From the NCBI GenBank assembly GCA_009746045.1, contig RPFO01000065.1, positions 4,714,107 through 4,774,106 on the forward strand: a DNA stretch of 60,000 nucleotides, in the 5' to 3' direction. Origin of the DNA: Mesostigma viride (taxonomy: Eukaryota > Streptophyta > Mesostigmatophyceae > Mesostigmatales > Mesostigmataceae). The translations under genes and the position numbers were made by a program. This document shows positions 21,235-32,033 of the stretch, piece after piece (position 1 is the stretch's first letter; each line of letters starts with the position of its first letter). The notes under the pieces are model-generated. The model searched no databases, was not told where the DNA came from, and saw only the letters and a program-made list of their open reading frames with translations.

Positions 21235-22984
21235 ATATATGCAAACATTAAAATTTGACCCTGGCATTCGTGCCCATGACAGATAACACACTTTTTTAGT
21301 TCCTATCAAAAACCTGGGGTCAAATAATTACATTTAGTGCATGAATGGGCCCTGCCACCTGCCAGACCTCCAAGCGCGAATTTGGCCAAAAAGTGGGTTT
21401 TAGGACCAATAGGACCAATTAGTGTCAACGCATTACCATGCTATCCACACGGTCCCTTGAGCATCTTACAATCGCTAGGGGACCCTACGAGGCCTTGGGA
21501 TGGCGGGACAGCGTATAACAAGGCCATACCCTGCTGTGGCTGCCTCTATATATACGCGTGCTTAACGGTGTCACAGATGGTGCAGGTAATGCAATATACG
21601 GTTGCATGGTTGCCCGGCTTGAACATGGCCCACCCCTTGCGGTAAACTTTCTCTAAGCATATGCAAAACCTTCTTTGACATCACGGACATGCTGGCCACC
21701 ACCCAGCGATGAAAAAACAATGCATTTGCATTGCAACTAACGCATGAATGCAGCCAAATCAAGTTACAAAACAACGTTGTGCTAGTTACATGCAACGCTT
21801 TGTGAGCGAATTCAGGGTGCATGTAACACGTAAACCATACTGTATATACTGTCTGAGAACACCCTGAACGACTGCAGGCCATAGGACCATGGTTTATAAC
21901 TAACACATGAGTAAAACTGCTCTTACGCATGTGTGTTTTAGCTGCAGCGGAAGACGAAGATAGAGACGTAAAAAATTGTATGACGTAAACCAACTATGTG
22001 TGACAGTTATGTGCACAGAGAGCGTCCCCTCTTTTTAGGCATAGCTGGCTGACTCAAAACACCACGACAGCGTTGCCAGTTACACTCATGATCTAGGACA
22101 CCCCGGCACGTACCTGCTACTTACGTCGCCTCATTCCAGATGGTTGCAAAAAAGTCGCTGAAATCCGCAGCGAGGTCAGCTTTCCGAGAGCTGAGCGCAC
22201 CAAAGCTGGCCAACCGGTTCGAAAATGATATAAACCACGCTTGTGATGCGTTCTAGGTCCAAGAAATACCGAAAGTGAAGACCTATAAGGTGCGCTCGCT
22301 GCCCAGCCTGAACGTCCCTAAAACATGGTCGACAATGGAAATCGGGCAAGAATATCACGGCCCAGGCGCTCCCATGTCAAATACTCCGTTTCTAAACTCC
22401 AGACTATAATCAAAATCGTCCACAAAAATGTCCTGGCTTGATTCGCACCACCATTGCTAATACACTAACATGTTTGTGCCAAAATCGACCCTCCGCGAGC
22501 AGGCGATCTGCGACCCATTCGTGTTGTGCCACTGTGCTACAGCGCTACACATTACAACTTGCGCAGAAAATATTCACAGCCTTTAAGCATAACTAACAAC
22601 CTTTCGTTTTTGCTACTGGGCGCCCGAAATGATAAACGCACGTGAAAACGCCGGCCACGATTGTCAGGTCGCCATATCCACCTCACTTCATTCCCGCACC
22701 CACTTTTTCGCTCCAAAATCGGTTATATTTTTGGTCGAGGTACCTACTTTCCCGCCATTATACCCGGTACCCGGGTACGGAATCAGGGTACCATGTGCCG
22801 GTACCACGGGTCGGGTACATCATGCCGGGTACGGTCCACATGGGGTACGGTCCATATAGTGACCCCCCCCCCCGGTACCTTGGTTATAGTGACCACTAGG
22901 ACGATTTAGGACAAAGTCCTAAATTTAGGACCGTGGGAGCGCTATAACACTTGTTGTGGCTCGTAGGCTCTGGGACACTGTTAT
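21235..22984. other. Gene-free stretch
   Basis: No supportable gene. Notable only for a GGTACC/GGGTAC-rich tract at about 22745-22880, a run of 12 C at 22863, and the phrase CCTAAATTTAGGACC, present here near 22917 and also at 21119. Confidence 0.6.
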
Positions 22985-23195
22985 CAACGGAGGCATGTTA
23001 TAATTTAATTTAATTTGAGAAGGGGTACATGGCTTTTAATACACTCTGGGCTACCTCCTGCAAAGGGTAGGGTGTAAACTACCGGCCTGCGCTGCATGGA
23101 GTGCACAAAGAAGTACTGCACCTGCACACCACTATGTATTCCAGCACCTATACCACTCCCAACAGTCTGAGTCATGTTCCTAATCAATTATTCAA
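22985..23195. repeat. Repeat R1, partial copy c
   Basis: GAAGGGGTACATGG, TTTTAATACACTC and TGGGCTACCTCCTGC correspond to similar text in R1 copies a and b. Cut on the right by the TTAA-flanked element. Confidence 0.55.
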
Positions 23196-25082
23196 GGGGA
23201 CATGACACCCGGGACTTTTTTGGCGCCAAAAAAGTCGGGACGGTACCGACGGACTGTGAAATTGTGGTGCACAGTGCGCGCACCGTGCGGAGGTGGCCAT
23301 GGCGACGTGCGTTCCGTTAAAATATGGCTAATCCGGCGGGCGACAGGCCGAAAAATTAAGCCGATGGTTAAAAGTGATGTTCTATTATGATGTTTCATAG
23401 CCAGATCTGCACTAATTGCAAATTCGCTGCCTTTGTTGGTACAGATTTGCACGGGGGTCTCATCCAACAATTTGGCCGCGATGAATAATCTAGCATGCGT
23501 GCCTGCGACGGTAGAACTCGATATTCGTGGGTTGTATTGATGCAGTAAGAGCCGTTTAGTAACGGACACCATGAAAATAACCTAAGCGTCTTCGATCTGC
23601 GGCCATTTCCTGTCATTTCTAAAATGATTTCGTTCAGGCCTAGCTGCGCGATCCGCGGTTAATCCATCCATGGCTGGCTGGCTTTTCTTGCGCGCCTGGG
23701 TAGAAAATAATGCCGGCCGTGGTACGTTGATTTGCCGCATGTCACCGCCCAGTCTGTTTGCGCTCTTAGTGAACCTGGCATGAAACTTTTGGCGCCGTTT
23801 CTGGGTTCTTCTTGCTATTTTGTTTTCCACTTGTTGCAGTTGTGCTATCAGATTTTCCGCAGCTTTCAATGGTTTTCCTTACGCTGCGTATGCCATGCTT
23901 CCTAAAGCTACCCAGAATTGATCGGGCAGTTATCTGGCTTTGCTACGCTTCCTGTATGGAGGCTTTCACACGGTAGACATTCTATATTGCGTAGTCAAGG
24001 ACCCTAGCTGCCTAGGAGCGGCATCACCGTTGCAAGCAGCTGGCGAGCTCATAAACGCCTGTCATGGCTCTTCAGCCTGCTGGAAAACAAGGTTGTTGTA
24101 TGGAAGGTGAGAATATGTGAGTTACTTATCACATCCCCACCTGTTTAGCCTCCATTAAACATGGCTTGTACTTCCTAGATGACAGGGATCAGGTCGTTAT
24201 GGCTATGAAGGATGCACCTTTTATCCATAAGCGTCATGACATGGTGTAGGCTATGAGTGATTCCCGCAAGCGGTCATACCTGCTCATAATGGTTTGTGGT
24301 TGTTTTCTTCAAGCATCTAGCATTTGTTTTTCGTGGTTCTGCCCCATTTGCAGGGGGCAAGCTTAGGAATGTGCTCATGGTATTGCCTCATGTCATGGTG
24401 CACCAAGCATGCAGGCTGGCAGCTATAACAAGATGTAATATGAGCAAACTAGGTCAGAATGACCTGTAATTTGGTGGCAAGCTTCGTGATACATTAATTT
24501 AATTAATTGCACTTGTTTTGGCCCAGTTTGTGGTGGGCAAGGGTGTCTTTGTGGTGGTGTTTGAGCTAGCCAAACCACAAAAAGCGATCAAATTTGTTTT
24601 GCACATGACCATATTTCAATGTGGGTAAACGTGGTCAGAATGAGCTGAAACTTTGGGGCTGTGTGATTGCAACCCTGGGCCAATTTTGAATATAAGAATT
24701 GACCCCATTGCATGTGTCTATGATTTGATATATGTTTTTAGGCACCAAAAAATACGTGTTTTGGGCTAAATTATTTCAATGTGTCTAAACATGCTTATTC
24801 TGACCTGCAAACTAGCTGGAATTAATGGCAAGGGCTGCAATTAGATGGGAATATATGATTTGGCCACATTGGTTTTGCCCATTGTTCTAGGGAAAATCGG
24901 CCAAAAATAGCGTCTTTTTCTATTTTTAGCACATAACTGTCACATGGTGGGGGGTAGTACCCCCCCAAGTGGTTGGAATTTTTTTTAAAAATCATATTTA
25001 TGGTCCCCCATCATAACTGGATTTTTATCACATGCCTAGGTATGGTTTCCAGAAAAGTGCCCTTTTGGGGTGTCATGTCCCC
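23196..25082. mobile_element. DNA transposon remnant, 15-bp perfect TIRs, TTAA-type site
   Basis: Perfect TIRs GGGGACATGACACCC at 23196-23210 and its inverse at 25068-25082. The right flank is TTAATTAA and the left TCAA, i.e. a TTAA TSD with one change. TTAA targets are used by piggyBac and Kolobok transposases. Inside the left end is a 31-bp hairpin around GGCGCC. The 1.9-kb interior is non-coding as far as I can see, with diverged subrepeats around GGTCAGAATGA at 24.4-24.8 kb. Confidence 0.75.
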
Positions 25083-25152
25083 TTAATTAATGCCTGCATG
25101 GGATAAATATCTCGGGATCTTGCAGAGAGACCTTCATTAATGCATTGAGTAA

Positions 25153-26340
25153 GTGCCGTTTACATTCCCACCCTTGCAGGAAGTAGTCCAGCTTGTATTA
25201 AAAGCCATAATATGCCCCGCCTTCTCTGGGATATGTGCTACATATATTCCCAACCGTCATGCCTGTCTGGACTACGTGGTGGTACGGCAGCCCAGGTGCA
25301 CCTCGGTTCTGGACACCCGAGTGTTTGACACGCCCACGGTGTGCTCTGACCACCGGTTGGTGCGCGCGACCATTAACGGCTCCGGTTCCATGTCCCCGAG
25401 CGCCGCGCCCCAGTGGCCCGCCTTGACTGGTCTGCATGCCCTATGCCCGGTCCGGGGAGATCCTGAGTCCTGACTGGACGGACGCCGAGCACGAGCGGAA
25501 GGTTCCGGTGCCGACTGGAGTACCTGTCGGCCCTGGACGCCCGGGCGGACTTCGACGAGCTGGACAAGGGTGCTCCCAATTAACGCCGCCATTTTTGTGG
25601 GCCCGTGCCCCGTTGCTGGCGGCCCGGCACCTGCCGGTCATGCCCCGCCGCCGCCCCGACCCGCGCTCTACCGCCAGGACCCCAAGGTCTTGGCCTCCCG
25701 GCACCGCCTCAAGCGTAACCGGGACCTGCTGCAGAAACCGGTGCTCAAGGCCGCCCTCGTGGAGGCCTACAATCGAGCACGCTCAGGACGCAGATCGAGG
25801 CGGCCCAGTGCATCGCAGATGCCGGCAAGGCCTGCCAACCTCGCAACCATGCAGGGCAAGGACATATGTGGTACCACTGACCTCGACCGGCTCGGCGGCC
25901 GGCGGCAGCGCACCCCGGTGCAAGGGCACACGGGGGACGGCACGGCGCGCCGGTAAGCCTTGACCGCTGGTTGGCCCACAATGTTTCGATCCTTGACAGG
26001 TGGGGCTCGCGCCCCCCCCCCGCCGCTTCACCGGCCCGCCTCTCGGTGTTGCATGAGCGCAGGACCCCCGCCGCCGCCGGCGCCCCACTCCTCGGCCGCG
26101 GACTACCAAGTCCCCGCCTTGCAGGATCGAGGGCTGCCTTGGGCACCACCAACGACGTCGTCCACCCCTTCATGCATTTTGAAGGAATTGGACGGCGCCC
26201 TTGCTCGCCTGCGGACGACACGGCGGTCGGTGCTGACCACCTTTCTGCTGAAGCTAGACGGCACGGTTTACAGGATGCTCCGACAGGTCCTCAACGTAGA
26301 GTTTTCCAATCATCTAGGTCATCAGTTAATTCATTCATTA
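25153..26340 (+). pseudogene. LINE endonuclease (APE-type) relic
   Basis: Plus-strand frame 25153-25473 encodes YIPNRHACLDYVVVRQPR and VFDTPTVCSDHRLVRATING, the C-terminal end of an apurinic-endonuclease-like domain with its SDHRLV motif. Such endonucleases nick the target for LINE insertion. Frame-broken downstream sequence (NRDLLQKPVLKAALVEAYNR, LDRWLAHNVSILDRWG) resembles the linker towards RT. GC-rich and decayed; the RT itself is absent. Confidence 0.7.
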
Positions 26341-26880
26341 ATCAATTAATTAATTAAAATCATAGCTCCGTGGGGAGCATATGTAACACATAGCCCTGAG
26401 AAAGGGGCATCTATGGGTTTGTAATACAATCAGGGCGACAACCTGCAGGTGTAGGATGTACAACTATATCACCTGCTCTGGGTGCACAAGGTGCACCGGC
26501 ACCGCCATGATGGTTCATGCCTCCTAAACAAGCACAAGCACACAAGGCGGCTTGAGGAGAGGGCCTAGAAGCCGGCCTGCATGACATATGTATGGGGTAG
26601 AAGGTATGTGACTAGGCTATAGCTGGTTTAAACACATGGCATCTCAGCAGAGAGTAGCTCCCTGCTTAGGCATAGCATGGCTAAATGCTGACTGCAACAT
26701 CCATGGGAGGTCCCATTGTAGGCATGGCGTATAGCTAAATACTGAAGGCATCATCCATGGGGGCCATTATGGGCGCACATGCGCGTGGGCCACATGCTAG
26801 GCTAAGCCTGACTAATCTACACTACTGGTATAGGTTCCCTAGTCTGAGGTGGCAGGAGGGGCCTGCCAGGGCTTGTGGTC
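26341..26880. repeat. Repeat R1, copy b
   Basis: Counterpart of 5909-6640: ATAGCTCCGTGGGGAGCAT, ACATAGCCCTGAGAAA, AGAGTAGCTCCCTGC. Lies directly 3' of the gene X paralogue (minus strand), as in copy a. No gene. Confidence 0.6.
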
Positions 26881-26881
26881 A

Positions 26882-27712
26882 ACGTGGATGACCGCCCCCA
26901 GTTATATACAACGATTCCTTACGGAATCGACACTAAGCGCTTAGTATCGATTCCGCAGGAATCGATGTATATAACTCCCCCCTCCAGTACACCGGCTTAA
27001 TTCCCCCCTGCGCGCTGCCGGAGCTGAAGGTAGGTCGGCCATAGCTCGCGTCGCCACTGCATGTTGCTGGGCCAGGGTCAATTCGTCGTCCAGCGTGAAG
27101 CGAGTCTCCGAGAGCTTCGATCTTGCGGAAATGAACGCCAGCTTGACCCCCATGTACTTAAAGGTGAGAAGCACAGGTGCCGGGCTACAGCCTTACCCCG
27201 CGCGCGGGCCGGGGAGGCGGACAGCCGACATGTCCAGCTCACCAGTGAGTTGCATGGGGGCAAGAATGTCGCGCAGAAGTGCCGTGAGAAGGCTCGTCGG
27301 GGTCTAACCTGCCGGCTGGTCGAGGTGCTTGACGATGACATTGTGGCTGCGCTTGTCGATCTCGGCCTCCTCGCGAAGGTCGAGGGCTTGTTGCTTGAGT
27401 TGTGCCGCGATGGTGGAGGTGGTGGAGGTGATATGATGCTTAAGCAAGTCCGCCCAGGTGGAGGGAACAGCACTGCCAGGCCGGGCCAGCAGGTGCCGGC
27501 TGGGCAGCGATTTCCTGCACCGCCTGCATGGGCGGTGAGGCCGGCGGTGTCATGCAAGCACTCAAGGGCGGTGGCGGTGGCTTGAAGGCGTTGGTCGAGG
27601 TCGAGGAGCTGGTAAATAGACAATTGAGCCAAAAGGCCTCAATTGAGGCCTCTGGGTAAATAGACAGTAAATAGACAGACTGGGCTTTGATGTCAGCGGT
27701 GGAGGCGGAAAC
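26882..27712 (-). pseudogene. Gene X paralogue, 3' part, cut by Copia-3
   Basis: Minus-strand segments QLLDLDQRLQATATALECLH DTAGLTA and ETRFTLDDELTLAQQH match the 7491-8533 copy (DWRLKDNAIAIEVLQNTAGL; TPFTVDDDLTPW), and the GTAAGG donor near 27223 is shared. The C-terminal exon is frame-broken and carries a 77-bp solo palindrome (26900-26976). Upstream homology resumes at 40069 beyond Copia-3. Function unknown. Confidence 0.5.
26900..26976. mobile_element. Solo palindromic element, family 3, TSD CCCCC
   Basis: A 77-bp imperfect palindrome (centre AAGCGCTT) beginning AGTTATATAC and ending GTATATAACT. TSD CCCCC at 26895-26899 and 26977-26981. The gene X paralogue at about 7571 (GCCGCCCCCTTCCAG) shows the empty site. 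It looks like the solo form of the P modules in families 1 and 2. Confidence 0.9.
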
Positions 27713-27919
27713 AGTTAACGCCAAGCGCATTGGTGTGATCCTGATTCGGCATATCTCTGCGATTCCAGCGGCACCGGAACGAGTTCATTCCGACAAGTAT
27801 CAAGAAAGTTATGGCGTTCCGACTTCCCGGTCGCGCGCGAGCGCGAGCCGGCTGTTCTTCTAAGTCGGACGTGAATATTTGCCGACGACATATGGGGTCG
27901 ACAGTAATTCCTGGGCTGA

Positions 27920-28125
27920 AGTTACGTTAAACAGTGCCGGAACCTTTTGCCGCCTGAGGCAAATCGGGCCGGAACACTATTTTGCCCGGAATAACCACTT
28001 CCGAGCACCCAAGTTAATTCGGCCGAATTAACTTGGGTGCTCGGAAGTGGTTATTCCGGGCAAAATAGTGTTCCGGCCCGATTTGCCTCAGGCGGCAAAA
28101 GGTTCCGGCACTGTTTAACGTAACT
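27920..28125. repeat. Palindrome P1 (type unit of family 1)
   Basis: Two 103-bp arms, perfectly complementary by eye, centre between 28022 and 28023. Able to extrude as a cruciform or fold as a full-length hairpin. Confidence 0.97.
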
Positions 28126-28827
28126 AAAACCTGGCCTCGTGGAGGGGGGACGAAGAGCCCGAGACATCCGCCTAGGCCGCTGAGCACGCACCACTAAATG
28201 CGCCGGAGCTGCCTCAGTGAGGATTCGAACCCCTGACCTCCAAGGTGCACAGGTTTTAGTTACGTTAAACAGTGCCGGAACCTTTTGCCGCCTGAGGCAA
28301 ATCGGTCCGTAACACTATTTTGCCCGGAATAACCACTTCCGAGCACCCAAGTTAATTCGGCCGAATTAACTTGGGTGCTCGGAAGTGGTTATTCCGGGCA
28401 AAATAGTGTTACGGACCGATTTGCCTCAGGCGGCAAAAGGTTCCAGCACTATTTAACGTAACTAAAACCTGGCCTCGTGGAGGGGGGACGAAGAGCCCGA
28501 GACATCCGCCTAGGCCGCTGAGCACGCACCACTAAATGCGCCGGAGCTGCCTCAGTGAGGATTCGAACCCCTGACCTCCAAGTTGCACAGGTTTTAGTTA
28601 CGTTAAATAGTGCTGGAACCTTTTGCCGCCTGAGGCAAATCGGTCCGTAACACTATTTTGCCCGGAATAACCACTTCCGAGCACCCAAGTTAATTCGGCC
28701 GAATTAACTTGGGTGCTCGGAAGTGGTTATTCCGGGCAAAATAGTGTTACGGACCGATTTGCCTCAGGCGGCAAAAGGTTCCAGCACTATTTAACGTAAC
28801 TAAAACCTGTGCAACTTGGAGGTCAGG

Positions 28828-28838
28828 GGTTCGAATCC
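28828..28838 (+). promoter_or_regulatory. Box-B-like Pol III motif in linker L3
   Basis: GGTTCGAATCC, an exact match to the tRNA box B consensus, preceded by GGAGGTC and forming a T-arm-like stem-loop. It lies 26 bp from the palindrome edge and recurs in every family-1 linker (on the minus strand in f-oriented ones). A TTTT run, a possible Pol III stop, ends the linker on the same strand. A box-A-like CGGCCTAGGCGG is also present but downstream of box B. No complete tRNA can be folded with confidence. Confidence 0.6.
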
Positions 28839-30712
28839 TCACTGAGGCAGCTCCGGCGCATTTAGTGGTGCGTGCTCAGCGGCCTAGGCGGATGTCTCGG
28901 GCTCTTCGTCCCCCTCCACGAGGCCAGGTTTTAGTTACGTTAAATAGTGCTGGAACCTTTTGCCGCCTGAGGCAAATCGGTCCGTAACACTATTTTGCCC
29001 GGAATAACCACTTCCGAGCACCCAAGTTAATTCGGCCGAATTAACTTGGGTGCTCGGAAGTGGTTATTCCGGGCAAAATAGTGTTACGGACCGATTTGCC
29101 TCAGGCGGCAAAAGGTTCCGACACTATTTAACGTAACTAAAACCTGGCCTCGTGGAGGGGGGACGAAGAGCCCGAGACATCCGCCTAGGCCGCTGAGCAC
29201 GCACCACTAAATGCGCCGGAGCTGCCTCAGTGAGGATTCGAACCCCTGACCTCCAAGGTGCACGGGTTTTAGTTACGTTAAATAGTGTCGGAACCTTTTG
29301 CCGCCTGAGGCAAATCGGTCCGTAACACTATTTTGCCCGGAATAACCACTTCCGAGCACCCAAGTTAATTCGGCCGAATTAACTTGGGTGCTCGGAAGTG
29401 GTTATTCCGGGCAAAATAGTGTTACGGACCGATTTGCCTCAGGCGGCAAAAGGTTCCGACACTATTTAACGTAACTAAAACCCGTGCACCTTGGAGGTCA
29501 GGGGTTCGAATCCTCACTGAGGCAGCTCCGGCGCATTTAGTGGTGCGTGCTCAGCGGCCTAGGCGGATGTCTCGGGCTCTTCGTCCCCCCTCCACGAGGC
29601 CAGGTTTTAGTTACGTTAAATAGTGTCGGAACCTTTTGCCGCCTGAGGCAAATCGGTCCGTAACACTATTTTGCCCGGAATAACCACTTCCGAGCACCCA
29701 AGTTAATTCGGCCGAATTAACTTGGGTGCTCGGCACTATTTAACGTAACTAAAACCCGTGCACCTTGGAGGTCAGGGGTTCGAATCCTCACTGAGGCAGC
29801 TCCGGCGCATTTAGTGGTGCGTGCTCAGCGGCCTAGGCGGATGTCTCGGGCTCTTCGTCCCCCCTCCACGAGGCCAGGTTTTAGTTACGTTAAATAGTGC
29901 CGGAACCTTTTGCCGCCTGAGGCAAATCGGTCCGTAACACTATTTTGCCCGGAATAACCACTTCCGAGCACCCAAGTTAATTCGGCCGAATTAACTTGGG
30001 TGCTCGGAAGTGGTTATTCCGGGCAAAATAGTGTTACGGACCGATTTGCCTCAGGCGGCAAAAGGTTCCGGCACTGTTTAACGTAACTAAAACCTGTGCA
30101 CCTTGGAGGTCAGGGGTTCGAATCCTCACTGAGGCAGCTCCGGCGCATTTAGTGGTGCGTGCTCAGCGGCCTAGGCGGATGTCTCGGGCTCTTCGTCCCC
30201 CTCCACGAGGCCAGGTTTTAGTTACGTTAAACAGTGCCGGAACCTTTTGCCGCCTGAGGCAAATCGGGCCGGAACACTATTTTGCCCGGAATAACCACTT
30301 CCGAGCACCCAAGTTAATTCGGCCGAATTAACTTGGGTGCTCGGAAGTGGTTATTCCGGGCAAAATAGTGTTCCGGCCCGATTTGCCTCAGGCGGCAAAA
30401 GGTTCCGGCACTGTTTAACGTAACTGCTGACAGGAATTAGGTGCTGTACCTACGACGGTATTGGATTAATACGTCGTACGCAGGAAATAGGAACCTTAAC
30501 CTGTGGTCTGTTGGTACCGCAGGCTTAGTCCTGGACTTCTAGGTGCAGATGCAATAATCACTGTGGTGACTGTACTCTGTGGTCACTGTGCCTGTATGGC
30601 AGACCTACTGTATAGGAGCTGGGCGCTGTACAGGTAGTGAATACTGTACCGGGAGTGTTATTACTGAGCAGGCCTCCTAGGCTGCTCAGGACTAGCAAGC
30701 ACAGTGCACAAG

Positions 30713-30720
30713 TATATAAA
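30713..30720 (+). promoter_or_regulatory. TATA box of Copia-3 5' LTR
   Basis: TATATAAA, about 200 bp before the LTR end; conserved in all four LTRs of this family. Confidence 0.6.
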
Positions 30721-30920
30721 CAATAGGCCAGTGCCAAATGGGCATCTCTTGCGAGCCCGCCTCACGTGTTGTGCCTTGACTTGGCAAGCTCGTGTGCAAG
30801 CCTCAAGTGTTGAGCGCTGTAAACATTATCCGATTTAACAAAGCTCCGTTTCCAACCATATTCACACATTGCTGCATTGCAACCATATCCTTCACATTGC
30901 GTGTGCGAAGAACGTTAACT

Positions 30921-30934
30921 CAAATTACAACCAG
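30921..30934 (+). other. Region where a primer-binding site is expected (none with TGG)
   Basis: The interior begins CAAATTACAACCAG. It does not start with TGG and so cannot pair with a tRNA 3' CCA end in the usual way. Copia-2 starts the same and Copia-4 starts CGTATTACACG, so ATTACA is conserved. Confidence 0.5.
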
Positions 30935-31011
30935 TCTCAGCGGAACGGCCAGGAGGGTCGTTGCCGGTTGCGGTGTGCAGCGTTGACGACGAGGAGCTCG
31001 TCTGGTGGTGA

Positions 31012-31931
31012 ATGGTGCAGGAGGAACAACGGCAGCAGGATTTCCGGTTTCGGCAGTCTGCTGGGGGTTCGATTTCTCCTGAATTACGCCGTGTCGTTCG
31101 GGATCTATCTTTATTGCTTGCAGATCGTCCGCCTGTAAATCGCAGCTTCGTGCAATTCGTCGACGACCAGGTCGAAGATTGGGAGCGAATTCTGCGACAC
31201 GTACAAACCATCGTCATTCCGGAGCACCGGAGCATCGACGACCTTGAGCAGGAGCTTCACGGGTTGGTCGGCATCCAGACGGTGATTACTGCAGTAGCAG
31301 AGCGAGTGCGGACGGAGTTGGCAGCAAGGCGAGGCGAGGTTGCGGAGGCAGCTGGCGCAGGGCGACACGAGTTTGTGCCGACAGTAGCGGGCGCGGGAGT
31401 ACCACGTGCTTTCGCAGGCGGCATCGGCGACGAGGGTGTTGCAGCGGGTCCAGTTAGGCGTGAACGACGCGGAGCGGAGCACACAGGCGGCTTGCAGAGG
31501 TCGGGGCGACAGCGGAAGCCATCGCCGGAGGACAGCGCGCGACAAGAGTCGGCAGGTTTCCAGAGCGAGTAAGAGTTCCTTTTCAGGAACTGCCCCCGCC
31601 CCTTCGCGTTCGTGTGACGCGTTGGGAGGAGTTTGCACCTCTTAGGTACGAGAGTGACCTTGAGGTAGGAGCAGGGGGTGTCGCTGGGCTAGGCGACGAG
31701 GCACTCGGCGACCACGAGGTGCCAACGTACAATCCGCGAGGTGCCAACGACGGGTTGTCACCTGTCTACTTTACCAACGGTGACGATTCAGTCATCGCGG
31801 GCCGACAGCGGGTCGACGACGGCGCAGCAGGTAGCAGGGTACCAGAGCTGATTGTGGTGAGCGACAGCGACGACGACAGCGACAAGGAGAACCAGGACGC
31901 GCCTGGGGCCAGCCGTGGTGGTCTTGCCTGA
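31012..31931 (+). CDS. Extra ORF upstream of gag in Copia-3, two overlapping frames
   Basis: Frame 31012-31572 (186 codons) encodes a probably helical protein (VRDLSLLLADRPPVNRSF, QELHGLVGIQTVITAVAERV) with an Arg/Gly-rich tail. Frame 31614-31931 continues with VTRWEEFAPLRYESDLE, an acidic ELIVVSDSDDDSDKENQD, and stops 100 bp before gag. A single frame change near 31575 would join them. Copia-4 has a helical ORF at the same place, so this looks like a real component of the family. No domain recognised; canonical Copia elements have nothing before gag. Confidence 0.5.
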
Positions 31932-32033
31932 GTGGTAACACTTGGCACTTTCCTTTCTTGTTCAGTAGCTTATATTGCTTTAATTGCTGCTTGGCCACTT
32001 GGCTGGCTGTAGCAGATCTGAACAGAGGCCATC

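Larger units (their letters stand above)
27920..30425. mobile_element. Palindrome array, family 1: eight giant palindromes, TSD GCTGA
   Basis: Palindromes P1-P8: 27920-28125, 28258-28463, 28596-28801, 28933-29138, 29271-29476, 29609-29750, 29883-30088, 30220-30425. All are 206 bp with no spacer, centred on TTCGGCCGAA, except P6, which has lost 64 bp of its right arm. Between them are seven linkers of 131-132 bp in orientations f,f,r,f,r,r,r, each flanked by AAAACC..GGTTTT. The array begins AGTTACG and ends CGTAACT. TSD GCTGA at 27915-27919 and 30426-30430; the empty site is intact in the 3' LTR at 37757. No protein is encoded, so it must move in trans. Confidence 0.97.
27713..30920 (+). repeat. 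Copia-3 5' LTR (interrupted)
   Basis: 697 bp of LTR split at 27919/30426 by the family-1 palindrome array. TATA box at 30713-30720. Confidence 0.93.

Noticed and set aside
23192-23572. 126-codon minus-strand ORF at the left end of the TTAA element
   Set aside because: It starts inside the element but runs across the TIR into flanking DNA and shows no domain; not a transposase.
28801-28932. A functional or permuted tRNA gene in the linkers
   Set aside because: Box B and a T-arm-like fold are clear, but the box-A-like CGGCCTAGGCGG lies after box B and acceptor pairing with GTGCTCAG is only five of seven. A GCCTCAG in the palindrome pairs better, but the D and anticodon arms fail. Kept only as tRNA-like.
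27920-30425. CRISPR-like array (regular repeats and spacers)
   Set aside because: The repeats are 206-bp palindromes, the 'spacers' are copies of one another in both orientations, and the host is eukaryotic; the TSD shows a transposed element.
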